Numbered from the stretch's first letter, positions 1 to 7,909 are shown. The stretch: 22,761 bases of DNA from JAFLCA01 sp041907145 (GCA_041907145.1 JAYRHW010000262.1:1-22761), one strand, 5' to 3'. The notes: generated from the sequence alone by a model not told the origin. Numbers and translations are program-made.

Positions 1-939
1 ATATATGTTCCGATCGGCCTAGTACCGCTGCTTCCTCAAATTCAGAGCATGCTTGAAAAGCGGGAGTATATGGCAATTGCCTCGATGCCGCACTGGTATG
101 ACCTGATCTTCTCGACGATTCCGCTGTTGCCCCTTCTTGTTTTCTCCTTGGCATATTTTATGGCATCGGGAATTGCCGGGGCGTTGAAGTCGCGAAGCCC
201 TTCGACCCTCTCCAAGGATAGCTGCTCGCAAATGGACAAAAGGGTGCCCCCGTTTGCCCTGGCTTGGATGCTGCTCCCTCCATTGGTGGTAGTGGGATCA
301 TCCTGGATATTGGGGAGCTCACTCAACGTGCCTCGCTACTATGCATGGGCAGCCCCCGGTATAGCGCTTACTGCTGCTTGTCTGGTCAATGGATTATCGA
401 GTCCAATTGGCCGCAGGGTGGTTCCGGCAGTCATGGTACTTTTGACGCTTAGTTTGGAACTTTCCAAGACACGGCAGATAGAGGACTGGCGCGGGGCGAC
501 GGCAGCGGTCCGGCAGTTGCAGCAACGCGAGGGGGCTCCGGTACTCCTTTATTCCGGAGTGGTCGAGTCCGCACACTCGGAATGGTTGGTTGACCCCATC
601 AAGCAGGGGCAATTCGCCAGTCCCGTACTGTATTATCCGGTTCAAGATCCTTGGTACCTGTTACCCTTTTCATTCGAAGATCCTGGATCAGTAGAACACT
701 GGCGTGATGCTGTCTCCGCAAAGCTGGCCAGTACGCATTCAGTGGTGCTCCTGGCCTTAGACAATTTGAGCTGGGCCGGGGAAAATGGGCAGCGCAAGCA
801 TATTGTTGAAGAGCTTAAGTCTCGCATTGGCCAGGAGGGTTTCCTTGTCACCTCAGAATCCCCTTATGGGAGAGTCTGGGTCTTAAACTTTACTCGAAAA
901 GCAACTGAAAATCTTTCGGTGATCGGGGAGAAATCATAG
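1..939 (+). CDS. Integral membrane protein, C-terminal part, probably a GT-C (family 39-like) glycosyltransferase
   Basis: The frame is open from the first base of the window, so the N-terminus is missing; the first internal ATG at 49 is not a convincing start. The visible 312 codons begin with hydrophobic segments (around 106-180, 260-330 and 340-400 in bases), including a stretch reading VPRYYAWAAPGIALTAA. After the last membrane segment comes a soluble tail with EDWRGATAAVRQLQQ. Arg-Tyr followed by a hydrophobic helix and then a DWRGA-type soluble tail is what C-terminal halves of ArnT/PMT-like lipid-linked sugar transferases usually look like. In that family the catalytic Asp lies in the first periplasmic loop, which would be outside this window, so activity cannot be judged. 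The family call is inference from general resemblance. A multi-spanning membrane protein of another kind remains possible. Confidence 0.6.
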   Translation: MYVPIGLVPLLPQIQSMLEKREYMAIASMPHWYDLIFSTIPLLPLLVFSLAYFMASGIAGALKSRSPSTLSKDSCSQMDKRVPPFALAWMLLPPLVVVGSSWILGSSLNVPRYYAWAAPGIALTAACLVNGLSSPIGRRVVPAVMVLLTLSLELSKTRQIEDWRGATAAVRQLQQREGAPVLLYSGVVESAHSEWLVDPIKQGQFASPVLYYPVQDPWYLLPFSFEDPGSVEHWRDAVSAKLASTHSVVLLALDNLSWAGENGQRKHIVEELKSRIGQEGFLVTSESPYGRVWVLNFTRKATENLSVIGEKS

Positions 940-982
940 TCTATACTGCCTCCTGAATTTGCATTTGCATTAGGCTGCAACC

Positions 983-2137
983 ATGAAAAATTTCGTCCTG
1001 CTGGCTTTTCCCCTTCTCATTCTCGGCTCGGTTGTCGCGCGCGCTGAAGACCAGGCCTCCGGCGCTGCCCCAGTCAAAGAGAGCATGGCTGCGGTTTATG
1101 AATCCTTCAAGGGTTTGCAGAAATTCATGTTCAATCGAGATGCCTTCATCGATTCTTCGAATGAGAAGGAGATTGCTGAGCTAATTAATGGACTGCGAGC
1201 CGGAATTCACCGCGTTGGGTTGTCAAATACCAAGTATCAAGACGATCCGGGGTTTGAATCTACCCTCAAAGTGTTGAATGAAATGCTGAACGATGCCCGC
1301 AATCGATTTTTCGAGGGGAAGAAGGGCTACGCGTTATGGAGGCTCAAGACTTCGGCCAATTACTGTGTCTCCTGCCATACCCGACACGAGGTGCCAGTCG
1401 AGTTCTCAGACTCAAATGTTACGCTTCCCACATTGAACTCATTCGAAGCAGGGGAGTTTTATCTTGCAAGCAGACAGTTTGAGAAGGCACAGGCTAGTTT
1501 CATGAAGGCGGTGCTCGATCCGGGCCTGGCCCCGATTAAGATGGATGCCTTACGAAAGTGGCTTGTCGTTCATGTGCGTGTCCATCCTGATCCACAGGCA
1601 GCGATTACGCAACTCAATAAGCTGCGCCCGCGTGCGCAATTTACCCGTTACGAAGAAGAAGAGATTGTGGGGTGGCTCGAGTCGCTTCGGCGCTGGCAGA
1701 ATGAGGGGCCCTTGAGAGTTCCACCTATGGCCAAGGCCGAGAACCTTATTCGTCAGGGTCTCGGCATGAACGATCCATTGGCTCGGAAAAAGGGTACGGT
1801 CGAGCTGCTACGCGCGTCGGCCTTGCTGCACTCGGTTCTCGAGGAGAAGGGTGCCAATGTCGGAGAGCGCGGGCATGCCCTCTATCTTCTCGGCTTGGCA
1901 TATAGTGAGCTGCCATTCTTTTTCGTCAATGAACTTCCTGAACTTTTTCTGGAGCAGTGCATACGGGAAAATCCTGGAACTGATGATGCAAAGCGCGCCT
2001 TCAATCTCTATCGGGAGATCGTAACGCTCGGCTATACCGGCAGTGGTGGAACTCGTATCCCGGACGATGTGCAGCTCGACATTCGCGAGCTCAACGATCT
2101 TGCCTACGGATTGCCTCAGCTGAAGGGTAAGGTTTAA
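983..2137 (+). CDS. Exported monoheme c-type cytochrome with helical-repeat C-terminal region
   Basis: The protein has 384 residues. Residues 1-22 form a Sec signal peptide ending V-A-R-A. A single haem-binding CXXCH (C128, C131, H132; CVSCH) makes it a likely periplasmic c-type cytochrome with one covalent haem; the N-terminal 110 residues look helical, as in cytochrome c'-like domains. The region from about 145 to 380 is alpha-helical with TPR-like spacing (EAGEFYLASRQFEKAQASFMKA), suggesting a protein-binding scaffold. I do not recognise a named family. The ATG at 983 is the first good start; a TATACT at 942-947 could be a -10 box. The gene converges on the LON-domain gene and their stop codons share the tetranucleotide at 2134-2137. 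Electron-transfer partners are not visible nearby. Confidence 0.8.
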   Translation: MKNFVLLAFPLLILGSVVARAEDQASGAAPVKESMAAVYESFKGLQKFMFNRDAFIDSSNEKEIAELINGLRAGIHRVGLSNTKYQDDPGFESTLKVLNEMLNDARNRFFEGKKGYALWRLKTSANYCVSCHTRHEVPVEFSDSNVTLPTLNSFEAGEFYLASRQFEKAQASFMKAVLDPGLAPIKMDALRKWLVVHVRVHPDPQAAITQLNKLRPRAQFTRYEEEEIVGWLESLRRWQNEGPLRVPPMAKAENLIRQGLGMNDPLARKKGTVELLRASALLHSVLEEKGANVGERGHALYLLGLAYSELPFFFVNELPELFLEQCIRENPGTDDAKRAFNLYREIVTLGYTGSGGTRIPDDVQLDIRELNDLAYGLPQLKGKV

Positions 2138-2799
2138 ACGAGCTTGCCTTTAATCTGTCGGAAGTGACCGTTGGCGCGGATGCGCTCCTGAACATCTTCG
2201 CGCCAGCTCAGAACGGGAATGAGCTCGCGATAGTATTTAATGAGGTACTCGAGTCGCTCCTGTTCGGAACGCATCTCAAGCAGCACCTGTCGAGCGCCAG
2301 CCTCGAGCCCGGAGCCGTGGGCCAGAATGAACGACATGCGCGGCGACGGAGTAAGATTTCCCTTAGGCAGATGTCCCTTGGCCATCTCTACTACTTTCAT
2401 GAACAATGTGATGGCGATGTCGGCGGTTTCTGCGTTGAAGCTCCTATTTTCGTCATCTAGGTGATCTATCTCGATTTCCGGGTATGACTTTTCCCGAATG
2501 ATTCTGCGCGTGCGGTAGCGCTCCCGCCCCATCGTAATAATGTCTAGCCGCCCGTCTTCGTACCGCTTAACTACCTGTTGAATCAGCACTGCGCAGCCGA
2601 TATCTCTCAATTCATCATCCGTGGCATACGAAATTCCGAATGGTCGAAGTTTTCCCAGGGCAGGGCCTTCAAGACAGAAAGCGATCAACTCTTTGTAACG
2701 ATCCTCGAAAATATGCAGTGGCAAAAGTTCCCCGGGGAAAACATTCGCCGGCAAGGCGAAGAGGGGAATGATCAGTCCGGGCTGAGGTTGGTCAGTCAT
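2134..2799 (-). CDS. Stand-alone LON substrate-binding (LON N-terminal/PUA-like) domain protein
   Basis: This 221-residue protein matches the N-terminal substrate-binding domain of Lon proteases, without the AAA+ or peptidase parts. The family opening is seen as LIIPLFALPANVFPGELLPL followed by HIFEDRYKEL, then GCAVLIQQVVKRYEDGRLDI and GRERYRTRRI. Stand-alone proteins of this kind are widespread in bacteria and their function is poorly defined; binding of unfolded or damaged protein is the usual guess. I chose the ATG at 2799 over an upstream in-frame TTG at 2841, because the PUA-like fold begins about ten residues after the ATG and the extension (MIDLSAQNRHSRPT) has no family resemblance. 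No strong Shine-Dalgarno precedes it. It is cytoplasmic, with no signal peptide. Its stop overlaps that of the convergent cytochrome gene by four bases. Confidence 0.9.
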   Translation of the reverse strand: MTDQPQPGLIIPLFALPANVFPGELLPLHIFEDRYKELIAFCLEGPALGKLRPFGISYATDDELRDIGCAVLIQQVVKRYEDGRLDIITMGRERYRTRRIIREKSYPEIEIDHLDDENRSFNAETADIAITLFMKVVEMAKGHLPKGNLTPSPRMSFILAHGSGLEAGARQVLLEMRSEQERLEYLIKYYRELIPVLSWREDVQERIRANGHFRQIKGKLV

Positions 2800-2865
2800 G
2801 GTCGGCCTAGAATGCCTATTCTGGGCGCTTAAATCAATCAAGCTTCAACGGCGCCCATAACACTT

Positions 2866-2885
2866 AGAACGTCTGCGTTCTTTTT
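2866..2885 (+). terminator. Short hairpin plus T-run upstream of the transglycosylase gene
   Basis: The arms AGAACG (2866-2871) and CGTTCT (2876-2881) enclose a 4-base loop and run into a T-run (2881-2885). It has the form of a weak intrinsic terminator for plus-strand transcription, which would stop transcription passing antisense through the LON-domain gene. The six-pair stem is short, so the assignment is tentative. Confidence 0.35.
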
Positions 2886-2897
2886 CATTCTCATATG

Positions 2898-2913
2898 GGA
2901 AGACAGGTCTTCC
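2898..2913. promoter_or_regulatory. Perfect inverted repeat, possible operator
   Basis: GGAAGAC (2898-2904), two spacer bases and GTCTTCC (2907-2913) form a perfect 7+2+7 palindrome. It lies 63 bases before the transglycosylase ATG at 2977 and in the divergent gap to the LON-domain gene. The size suits a dimeric regulator site; no regulator gene is adjacent. Function is inference. Confidence 0.35.
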
Positions 2914-2976
2914 TAGGTTGTCAGCGGAGTGTGCACTGCGTCAGTGCCCGCAACGTTGACCGAGAGGTTTTACGAT

Positions 2977-3747
2977 ATGAGAAACGTAAAGCTCGTATTG
3001 GCGCTCTGTTCTGTGGTCTGTGTCCTGCTCTCTCTGGGAGTTGGACTCGATACGGCTCATGGCGTTCAGTCGCCCGCCCGTATCCACCCCGCCTCCACCG
3101 GAAAGCCCACTTCGGCTCCGGTTGAAACCCGCATCCCTGTCCAAGGAGTGCGGAAGCCGGGGCTGACTCTTGAGCGACTGCGGCCGCTGCTTGTTCCGAA
3201 ACCCGGGGCAGCCTATAAGCGGTCGTCGGTCGTCAAGCACTCTCGCTACCTAACCCCTGTGAAGGGCGAGGGACTGCGAGGCAAGAGTAGACGTTGGGGA
3301 GATGCTGACCTTTCCGTGCAAGCGGAATGCGTCAACAGCCTCATCAGCGATCTGCGAGGCGCAGGATACAGCAAAAGCGAAATTTGCTTTGCTGTGGCCC
3401 TGTGGCGCTGTGAATCAGGATTCAATCCTGACGCGGCAGCCGGTACTTCATCAGCGTGCGGCCTTGGCCAATTCTTGGACCGCACCCGCGCTGTGCTGTG
3501 TAAGCGAGCTGGCGTCAATGATTCCGATCCCTTTAGTGTGGATATGAACATTGCGTGCACGCGTGAGACGCTCAAAGAGTGTTTCGCGTTTGCTCGAAAG
3601 TACGCCCCTCGTGACAGTACCCGCTACTTCGAGTTTGCCTATGCCTATCACCATGATGGGCCTTCTGCTGACTCTGGTGGCCGGGAAATCGCGCGAGAAT
3701 CAGTACTTCCTTGGCTGGAGACTGCCAAGAGGTGCATTTCAGAGTGA
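2977..3747 (+). CDS. Exported lysozyme-like (SLT-type) transglycosylase, cysteine-rich
   Basis: The protein has 256 residues. I chose the ATG at 2977, which has a GAGAGG ribosome-binding site at 2962-2967 and opens a signal peptide (hydrophobic 5-24); an in-frame extension to 2929 has neither. A Pro/Arg-rich linker (about 30-105) leads to a C-terminal domain (about 113-256) with the SLT hallmark ALWRCESGFNPDA, in which E146 is the expected catalytic acid, then SSACGLGQF (160-166), equivalent to the family G-L-M-Q motif. The family cleaves the MurNAc-GlcNAc bond of peptidoglycan in the periplasm. The domain contains eight cysteines (118, 137, 145, 161, 175, 194, 202, 253), unusual for SLT domains and suggesting disulfide bonds. 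A strong terminator follows directly. A non-catalytic lysozyme-fold protein is the main alternative. Confidence 0.8.
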   Translation: MRNVKLVLALCSVVCVLLSLGVGLDTAHGVQSPARIHPASTGKPTSAPVETRIPVQGVRKPGLTLERLRPLLVPKPGAAYKRSSVVKHSRYLTPVKGEGLRGKSRRWGDADLSVQAECVNSLISDLRGAGYSKSEICFAVALWRCESGFNPDAAAGTSSACGLGQFLDRTRAVLCKRAGVNDSDPFSVDMNIACTRETLKECFAFARKYAPRDSTRYFEFAYAYHHDGPSADSGGREIARESVLPWLETAKRCISE

Positions 3748-3761
3748 GACATTGCTCACGA

Positions 3762-3800
3762 CCGGATCAAGAGTGGAACTCTTGATCCGGCTTCTTTTTT
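3762..3800 (+). terminator. Strong intrinsic terminator of the transglycosylase gene
   Basis: A perfect 13-base-pair stem, CCGGATCAAGAGT (3762-3774) with ACTCTTGATCCGG (3778-3790), has a 3-base apical loop and is followed by CTTCTTTTTT. It starts 15 bases after the transglycosylase stop and separates it from the convergent S66 peptidase gene. Confidence 0.9.
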
Positions 3801-3929
3801 CTTTAGGTTAGACCTGTCTTTCCCTCCTTTCTCCCCCGGGGATCATCCTATCCTCGCAGAGACCGGAGAACATGGCCGTCCTCATTCAGCAGTGGATGCC
3901 CAAAAACGCACCGAGCCGTTGCACAGAAA

Positions 3930-4979
3930 TTACCGCACCGCGGCTTCAAGTATCGAAAATGTTTGCGTATTGGAGTCGACTCGAGCACGGATGCCAAAGG
4001 GCAGCGTCATCATCGGATCAGTGTGCCCAAAATCCATATTAGTGACGACAGGCAGGCGGTCAAGCCCGAGTTCATCGCGAATGACTCCCAGAATCACCCG
4101 GTCGTAGTCCTCGACTGAGGCTGCATTGTTGTGGCCGCCGGGGCGCCCCATAAGCAAGCCCCCTGCGCTGGTGAGCGCGCCTGCGGCTGCGAGAGATCGC
4201 AGCATACGGCGAACGGCATCGGGACTTGGGGCTTCCTCGGAAGTCTCCAGAAAAACGATTGCTCCCTTCCAAGTTTCAGCGTCGGGCCAAACCGAACTTC
4301 CGCGCAGCCAATCGACGACCTCGATACAGCCGCCGATCAACTGACCTTCGGCGCTGCCGCTCCCTTGCAGCCAATGCCATCCAGTGCACGGTGCTAGGGC
4401 GCGCTTCCTGGCCTGGTTTGCAGGCTCGGCCCAGTCCAGCATTTCTACGGTCCAGCCGGCCGCATTCGGTTCGATGCGTCCTGGCGCCTGCGGGCTAAAA
4501 CAAATCGTGCGGAAAGATTCCCTGAGGTACTCGTGGAGGCCGCCATTCTCGCCAAATCCGGCCATGACGCTGGGTCCATAGAATGAGCCGACCCCGGCCT
4601 TGAGGCAGGCGAAGTGACTGACGGTAGTGTCCGAGTAACCTACGAAGACCTTGGGGTTTTGCCGTATCACTTCAAGATCTAAGTGCGGTAGAATGCGGAT
4701 GGAATCATCTCCTCCAATCGTCGAAATCACGCCAGCAATTTTTGGATCGGCAAACGCCTGCATGAGGTCTGCCGCCCGTGCCTGGGGATTCTGGGCAACC
4801 CATTCCGGGGAACGGCAGGTATTCGGCATTTCAACTACCCGCAGATCAAAGGCTTCCGCAAGTTGCTGCTTTCCGGCCTCGTAACGATGGGGAAATTGAC
4901 CTGGTCCGCCCCACGAGGAGCTCACTGCGGCTACGGTGTCGCCAGCGTTAAGTTTGGCAGGTTTAGAAGTATGGAACAT
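3930..4979 (-). CDS. Peptidase family S66 (LD-carboxypeptidase / MccF-like)
   Basis: The protein has 349 residues, the usual family length, and no signal peptide, so it is cytoplasmic. Family landmarks in order are: GGDDSIRILPHLD (89-101); the nucleophile elbow GYSDTT with S116; YGPSVMAGFGE (134-144); FLETSEE with E245; and DFGHTDP with H319. Ser, Glu and His form the S66 catalytic triad. The family cleaves L,D-peptide bonds in recycled murein tetrapeptides, and the MccF branch inactivates microcin C-type nucleotide antibiotics. The FGEN and GGDDS patterns resemble the MccF branch more than LdcA, but the substrate is not decidable here. The ATG at 4979 was chosen because family similarity starts there and a TGcTATATT -10 box lies six bases upstream. 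It is divergent from the methyltransferase at 5038. Confidence 0.93.
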   Translation of the reverse strand: MFHTSKPAKLNAGDTVAAVSSSWGGPGQFPHRYEAGKQQLAEAFDLRVVEMPNTCRSPEWVAQNPQARAADLMQAFADPKIAGVISTIGGDDSIRILPHLDLEVIRQNPKVFVGYSDTTVSHFACLKAGVGSFYGPSVMAGFGENGGLHEYLRESFRTICFSPQAPGRIEPNAAGWTVEMLDWAEPANQARKRALAPCTGWHWLQGSGSAEGQLIGGCIEVVDWLRGSSVWPDAETWKGAIVFLETSEEAPSPDAVRRMLRSLAAAGALTSAGGLLMGRPGGHNNAASVEDYDRVILGVIRDELGLDRLPVVTNMDFGHTDPMMTLPFGIRARVDSNTQTFSILEAAVR

Positions 4980-4994
4980 CAGAAAAATATAGCA
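4980..4994 (-). promoter_or_regulatory. Extended -10 promoter of the S66 gene, leaderless
   Basis: On the minus strand TGcTATATT (4994 to 4986) matches an extended sigma70 -10 in five of six core positions. Only six bases separate it from the ATG at 4979, so transcription should start at or next to the ATG. There is no Shine-Dalgarno. Confidence 0.55.
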
Positions 4995-5022
4995 TAGCAG
5001 AGACGAGTTAGGCCAAGATTTC

Positions 5023-5037
5023 TGATACACTCCGCAC
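5023..5037 (+). promoter_or_regulatory. Extended -10 promoter of the methyltransferase gene, leaderless
   Basis: TGaTACACT (5023-5031) is an extended -10 box with four of six core matches, six bases before the ATG at 5038. The predicted start site coincides with the start codon, and no Shine-Dalgarno is present. It faces away from the similar box at 4980-4994. Confidence 0.5.
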
Positions 5038-5757
5038 ATGCCGATCGATAGCCTTGAATTGCCCCTTACCGAAAAGATCTCTCGCTTTACTCGTTATCTT
5101 GTCACGAGAGGACGCAACCACGGATGGATCTCGGTGGTGCGACTCATGCGGCGTCGATTGAACATGTACTGGTTTGAAGCAAAACTCGGCATCAACACCC
5201 GCGGCTGGATCGGGAAGGAGAGTATTTCCAACAATCCGCTCTGCTTAAGCTATGAACCTTTCGACTATGAAACCATTTATGCAGCTCTCTCGAAAATTCC
5301 CATAGATCCGCAGGTGGATGGGTTTTTGGATTATGGAGCCGGAAAGGGTCGAGTGATGGCTGTTGCGGCGCAGTATCCATTCAAACGTATCTTGGGGGTC
5401 GAACTTTCGGCTTACCTATGTCAAGCAGCGCAGAGGAACTTTACTCTGCTGAAGCGGCGTGTTTGCAAGGGGCCGATAGAAATAGTGACGGCTGATGCTT
5501 GCGACTTCGAGGTCCCCGCCGATATTACGGCGATCTTTCTCTTTAACCCATTTTGCGGTGAAGTCCTCGACCGTGTTGTAGCGAGAATAGAGGCGAGTGT
5601 ATCCCGGTATCCTCGGGAAGTCCGCGTCGTCCATGTACATTTCAAGGCAGCGCCAAGTCCCTTCCTTCACTTGAAGAATTTTACTCGGCTGGAGGAGCTT
5701 CCTCTCATTTGCCGGGAGGATATGAGCGCGGAAATGTTCTTAGGCAGCGGCAAGTAG
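5038..5757 (+). CDS. Class I SAM-dependent methyltransferase, substrate unknown
   Basis: The protein has 239 residues and is cytoplasmic. The Rossmann-like methyltransferase signatures are present: motif I FLDYGAGKGRVMAVAA (96-110), the acidic residue after strand beta-2 in GVELS (120-124, E122 expected to bind the ribose of SAM), TADACDFEVP (151-160), and motif IV as IFLFNPF (166-172). N-P-F at motif IV resembles N-P-P-Y-type N-methyltransferases, but proteins of this layout act on many substrates. The first 90 residues are a basic N-terminal extension with no recognised domain. The ATG at 5038 follows a leaderless-type promoter. The last 18 bases overlap the convergent small gene at 5740-6060. 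I cannot name the substrate. Confidence 0.85.
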   Translation: MPIDSLELPLTEKISRFTRYLVTRGRNHGWISVVRLMRRRLNMYWFEAKLGINTRGWIGKESISNNPLCLSYEPFDYETIYAALSKIPIDPQVDGFLDYGAGKGRVMAVAAQYPFKRILGVELSAYLCQAAQRNFTLLKRRVCKGPIEIVTADACDFEVPADITAIFLFNPFCGEVLDRVVARIEASVSRYPREVRVVHVHFKAAPSPFLHLKNFTRLEELPLICREDMSAEMFLGSGK

Positions 5758-6060
5758 CTGCTCACGAATTCGCTCGAGCATGCGCCGTTTAACGGGTTCG
5801 GAAAGGATGACCTTCTCTTCGCTTACGCGCCGGGCAGCTACCGGAGGTGTGGCGCTTGCCAGTGTCGGCAGTACTTCAAAATAGAGTTCGAGTAAATCGG
5901 GCTCCAGCTCCCGCAGCACGGAGCACATTTCACGCAGGAGTAAAGTGCTGACAGCCGCTTTGCCGCCATTCGCAGTTAGCTGAGCCGTTTCATCGAGCTG
6001 ATCGAGGATCTCCTTGATAAGGATCACCAGCGAGCGCTTTTGAAAGCTTCGATTGTCCAT
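5740..6060 (-). CDS. Small hypothetical helical protein
   Basis: I do not recognise this 106-residue protein. It has no signal peptide or membrane segment, looks mostly alpha-helical and is rich in Leu and Glu (LLLREMCSVLRELEPDLLEL at about 50-69), with a basic N-terminus and a C-terminal helix KRRMLERIREQLLAAA. It may be a small cytoplasmic adaptor, but that is a guess. Support for it being real: an ATG preceded by TATAGT five bases upstream, no competing gene on the other strand over most of its length, and a clean fit between neighbours. Its 3' end overlaps the convergent methyltransferase gene by 18 bases. Confidence 0.7.
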   Translation of the reverse strand: MDNRSFQKRSLVILIKEILDQLDETAQLTANGGKAAVSTLLLREMCSVLRELEPDLLELYFEVLPTLASATPPVAARRVSEEKVILSEPVKRRMLERIREQLLAAA

Positions 6061-6071
6061 AAAGTACTATA
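6061..6071 (-). promoter_or_regulatory. -10 box of the small hypothetical gene, leaderless
   Basis: TATAGT on the minus strand (6071 to 6066) is followed by five bases and then the ATG at 6060. The start of transcription would fall on the start codon. I see no convincing -35. Confidence 0.4.
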
Positions 6072-6155
6072 AGCGTCTGTCGTCGCTTTATTCGCACTAC
6101 TTGAGACGCAGGGAGATAAGGTGTTAGAAAGGCCAGGCTTTTTATTTTAGGACGC

Positions 6156-7205
6156 ATGGAATCGGGATCTCCGTCTCTACAATCGCGAGGTGACCTCTAT
6201 GAGATAGAGGTTCTGCCCGGACTCGCCACGGTATGTTCGCAGGAGCTGCGCGATCGATTCGCCGCTGAGGCGGTGGTGGAGCAGATGAGCGACGATTCTC
6301 TGATTCTTTCGTTTTCCGGGCCTGCAGGGCGGCTCACCGAGCTTCGCACGGCGGTGGCTGTCTACCGGCTGCTCTATTACAAGGTCCCACGTCCGCAAAT
6401 GATATGCGAAGGCGGGCATCTACGAAGGCTTGCCGAGGTCATCACTGAGCTTCGCCGAGATCAGAGTTACACGGGGTTTCGTATAAGCGCTGCGGGCAGC
6501 GACTCGACCGCCTTTCGCCGAATCAAGACAGCCATCGCCGAACAGTCCGGACTTTCGTTCGAGGAGGAGGGGCAGCTGCTTATCAGACTTCGTCGATCGC
6601 AGCTTAAGAAGGTATTTGGCTGGGAAGTGCTGCTTAGGCTTACGCCATTACCGCTTTCAGCTCGCGCATGGAGAGTCTGCAACATGCCGGGGGCGCTCAA
6701 TGCTACCATCGCAGCTGCGATGAATCGCATGCTCAAGATTGGGCCGCAGGAGCGCTATCTAAATATCGCTTGCGGCTCCGGCACGCTCATTGCAGAAGTG
6801 CCGCCGGGTCATGCGGCGAGCGGCTTTATCGGATTGGATATATCCCGAGAGGCCTTGAGGATGGCTAAGCAAAATAGCGGCAAGCGCGGGATATTTGTCC
6901 AGGGCAATGCGCAAAAGCTTCCGTTTGGCCCAGACAGCGTGGATGTTTTTACGGCCGACTTGCCGTGGGGCAGGTTAATCGGCGACAGACAGGAACTTGG
7001 CTCGCTCTACCAGAGCCTACTCGCTGAAATGGACAGGGTGGGGACTCGCCACTGTCGTGCGGCGATAATTACCCAGGAGAATAAGATGTTCGATGAAGCG
7101 ATTAGGAGAGCTGGGGGAGCATGGACGGTATCCTCAACGATGCGCGTGCTTCAGTCCGAGTATAAGCCGAAAATTTACTTTCTCGAGCGGGGCGCAAAGT
7201 CCTAG
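6156..7205 (+). CDS. THUMP-type RNA methyltransferase, probably a tRNA guanine-N2 methyltransferase (Trm14/TrmN-like)
   Basis: The protein has 349 residues. An N-terminal THUMP-like RNA-binding part (about 14-165: YEIEVLPGLATVCSQELRDR, later GFRISAAGSDSTAFRR) leads to a C-terminal class I methyltransferase (about 178-345). That domain starts with the family signature PGALNATIAAAMNR, then motif I NIACGSGTLIAE (203-214), GLDISREAL (226-234), NAQKLPFGPDSVD (251-263) and motif IV DLPWG (268-272). D/N-L-P-F/W-G at motif IV is typical of THUMP enzymes making m2G in tRNA, rather than the N-P-P-Y of rRNA enzymes. The substrate is inferred from the family. The ATG at 6156 has an AGGA five bases upstream. 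Its TAG overlaps the stop of the convergent lipoprotein gene. Confidence 0.85.
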   Translation: MESGSPSLQSRGDLYEIEVLPGLATVCSQELRDRFAAEAVVEQMSDDSLILSFSGPAGRLTELRTAVAVYRLLYYKVPRPQMICEGGHLRRLAEVITELRRDQSYTGFRISAAGSDSTAFRRIKTAIAEQSGLSFEEEGQLLIRLRRSQLKKVFGWEVLLRLTPLPLSARAWRVCNMPGALNATIAAAMNRMLKIGPQERYLNIACGSGTLIAEVPPGHAASGFIGLDISREALRMAKQNSGKRGIFVQGNAQKLPFGPDSVDVFTADLPWGRLIGDRQELGSLYQSLLAEMDRVGTRHCRAAIITQENKMFDEAIRRAGGAWTVSSTMRVLQSEYKPKIYFLERGAKS

Positions 7206-7909
7206 AACCGTACCTCGGTGCCAATCGGCAGAGGTTCATATCCCATGAGCGCTTGCAAGTGATGGAGAAACGCGTGCTGCCCTTGCTTACGCCAGATGGC
7301 AGTGACGCAATCCGAAGCTTTTTCGTATGCTTCCAAGAGAGAATCCAGAGAAGAATCCTTAGCGGGCGGCAAGCAAGCGCGCGTGAGGGAAAGCCAGGAC
7401 TTACTTACTCCCATGGCAAAATACGGCCAGGCTTCTTGGAGCTTAGGATCCCAGCCTGCGTCGCTCGTTTTGGCGATCGACGTTGCGCTGAGATTTTGTG
7501 CGGGGTCAAGTAGCAGCTTCTGAATTATGCCGCGGCGCGAGAGGGACTTTGCGACTGAGTTATAAACGATTTGCTGTTGGAGCTTGGCGGCCTGCTGGGC
7601 TGAGGCGTAAAATAAGAAGGAAAATTGATAGCCGCTGGCATCAGCCTTGGCACGGCGATGAAATCGCCACAGCTCCGGCTCAACACCGGCTGCGCTCATG
7701 GCCTTGGCAAAAACCTCATTGGCGAGCAGGCCATCGAGCCACCAACGTGGAGAATCCTCCTCATTCCACTTAAGCTTGTATCGAGCTTGCCACCATGATG
7801 AGGTGACGGACTGAGAAGAACTTTGACCTACCGGAGGCAATACAGCGGGGGCACTCACGCAGGAAGGGGTGAACGCTAGAACGATGAGAATGAGCAGGAT
7901 TTTATTCAT
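7202..7909 (-). CDS. Putative lipoprotein, function unknown
   Basis: The protein has 235 residues starting at the ATG at 7909. It opens with a short lipoprotein-type signal (MNKILLILIVLAFTPSC); the box T-P-S-C is weak but followed by a Ser/Pro-rich tether. An in-frame extension up to 8200 is rejected because it runs across the divergent gene. The mature protein has several Trp residues (SSWWQARYKLKWNEED; PRWWLDG) and two cysteines (in RACLPP and SDCVTA). It contains no domain I know. The stop shares the palindrome CTAG (7202-7205) with the convergent RNA methyltransferase gene. It is divergent from the cysteine-rich exported protein at 8009, which may hint at related roles in the envelope. 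Confidence 0.72.
   Translation of the reverse strand: MNKILLILIVLAFTPSCVSAPAVLPPVGQSSSQSVTSSWWQARYKLKWNEEDSPRWWLDGLLANEVFAKAMSAAGVEPELWRFHRRAKADASGYQFSFLFYASAQQAAKLQQQIVYNSVAKSLSRRGIIQKLLLDPAQNLSATSIAKTSDAGWDPKLQEAWPYFAMGVSKSWLSLTRACLPPAKDSSLDSLLEAYEKASDCVTAIWRKQGQHAFLHHLQALMGYEPLPIGTEVRF

Noticed and set aside
1049..1069. D-Q-A-S-G-A-A in the cytochrome, resembling the ApbE motif
   Set aside because: The last residue is Ala, so there is no hydroxyl to carry FMN, and it lies just after the signal peptide cleavage site.
4126..4581. Several plus-strand frames opposite the S66 peptidase gene
   Set aside because: All lie within a gene whose family motifs and catalytic triad are unmistakable on the minus strand.
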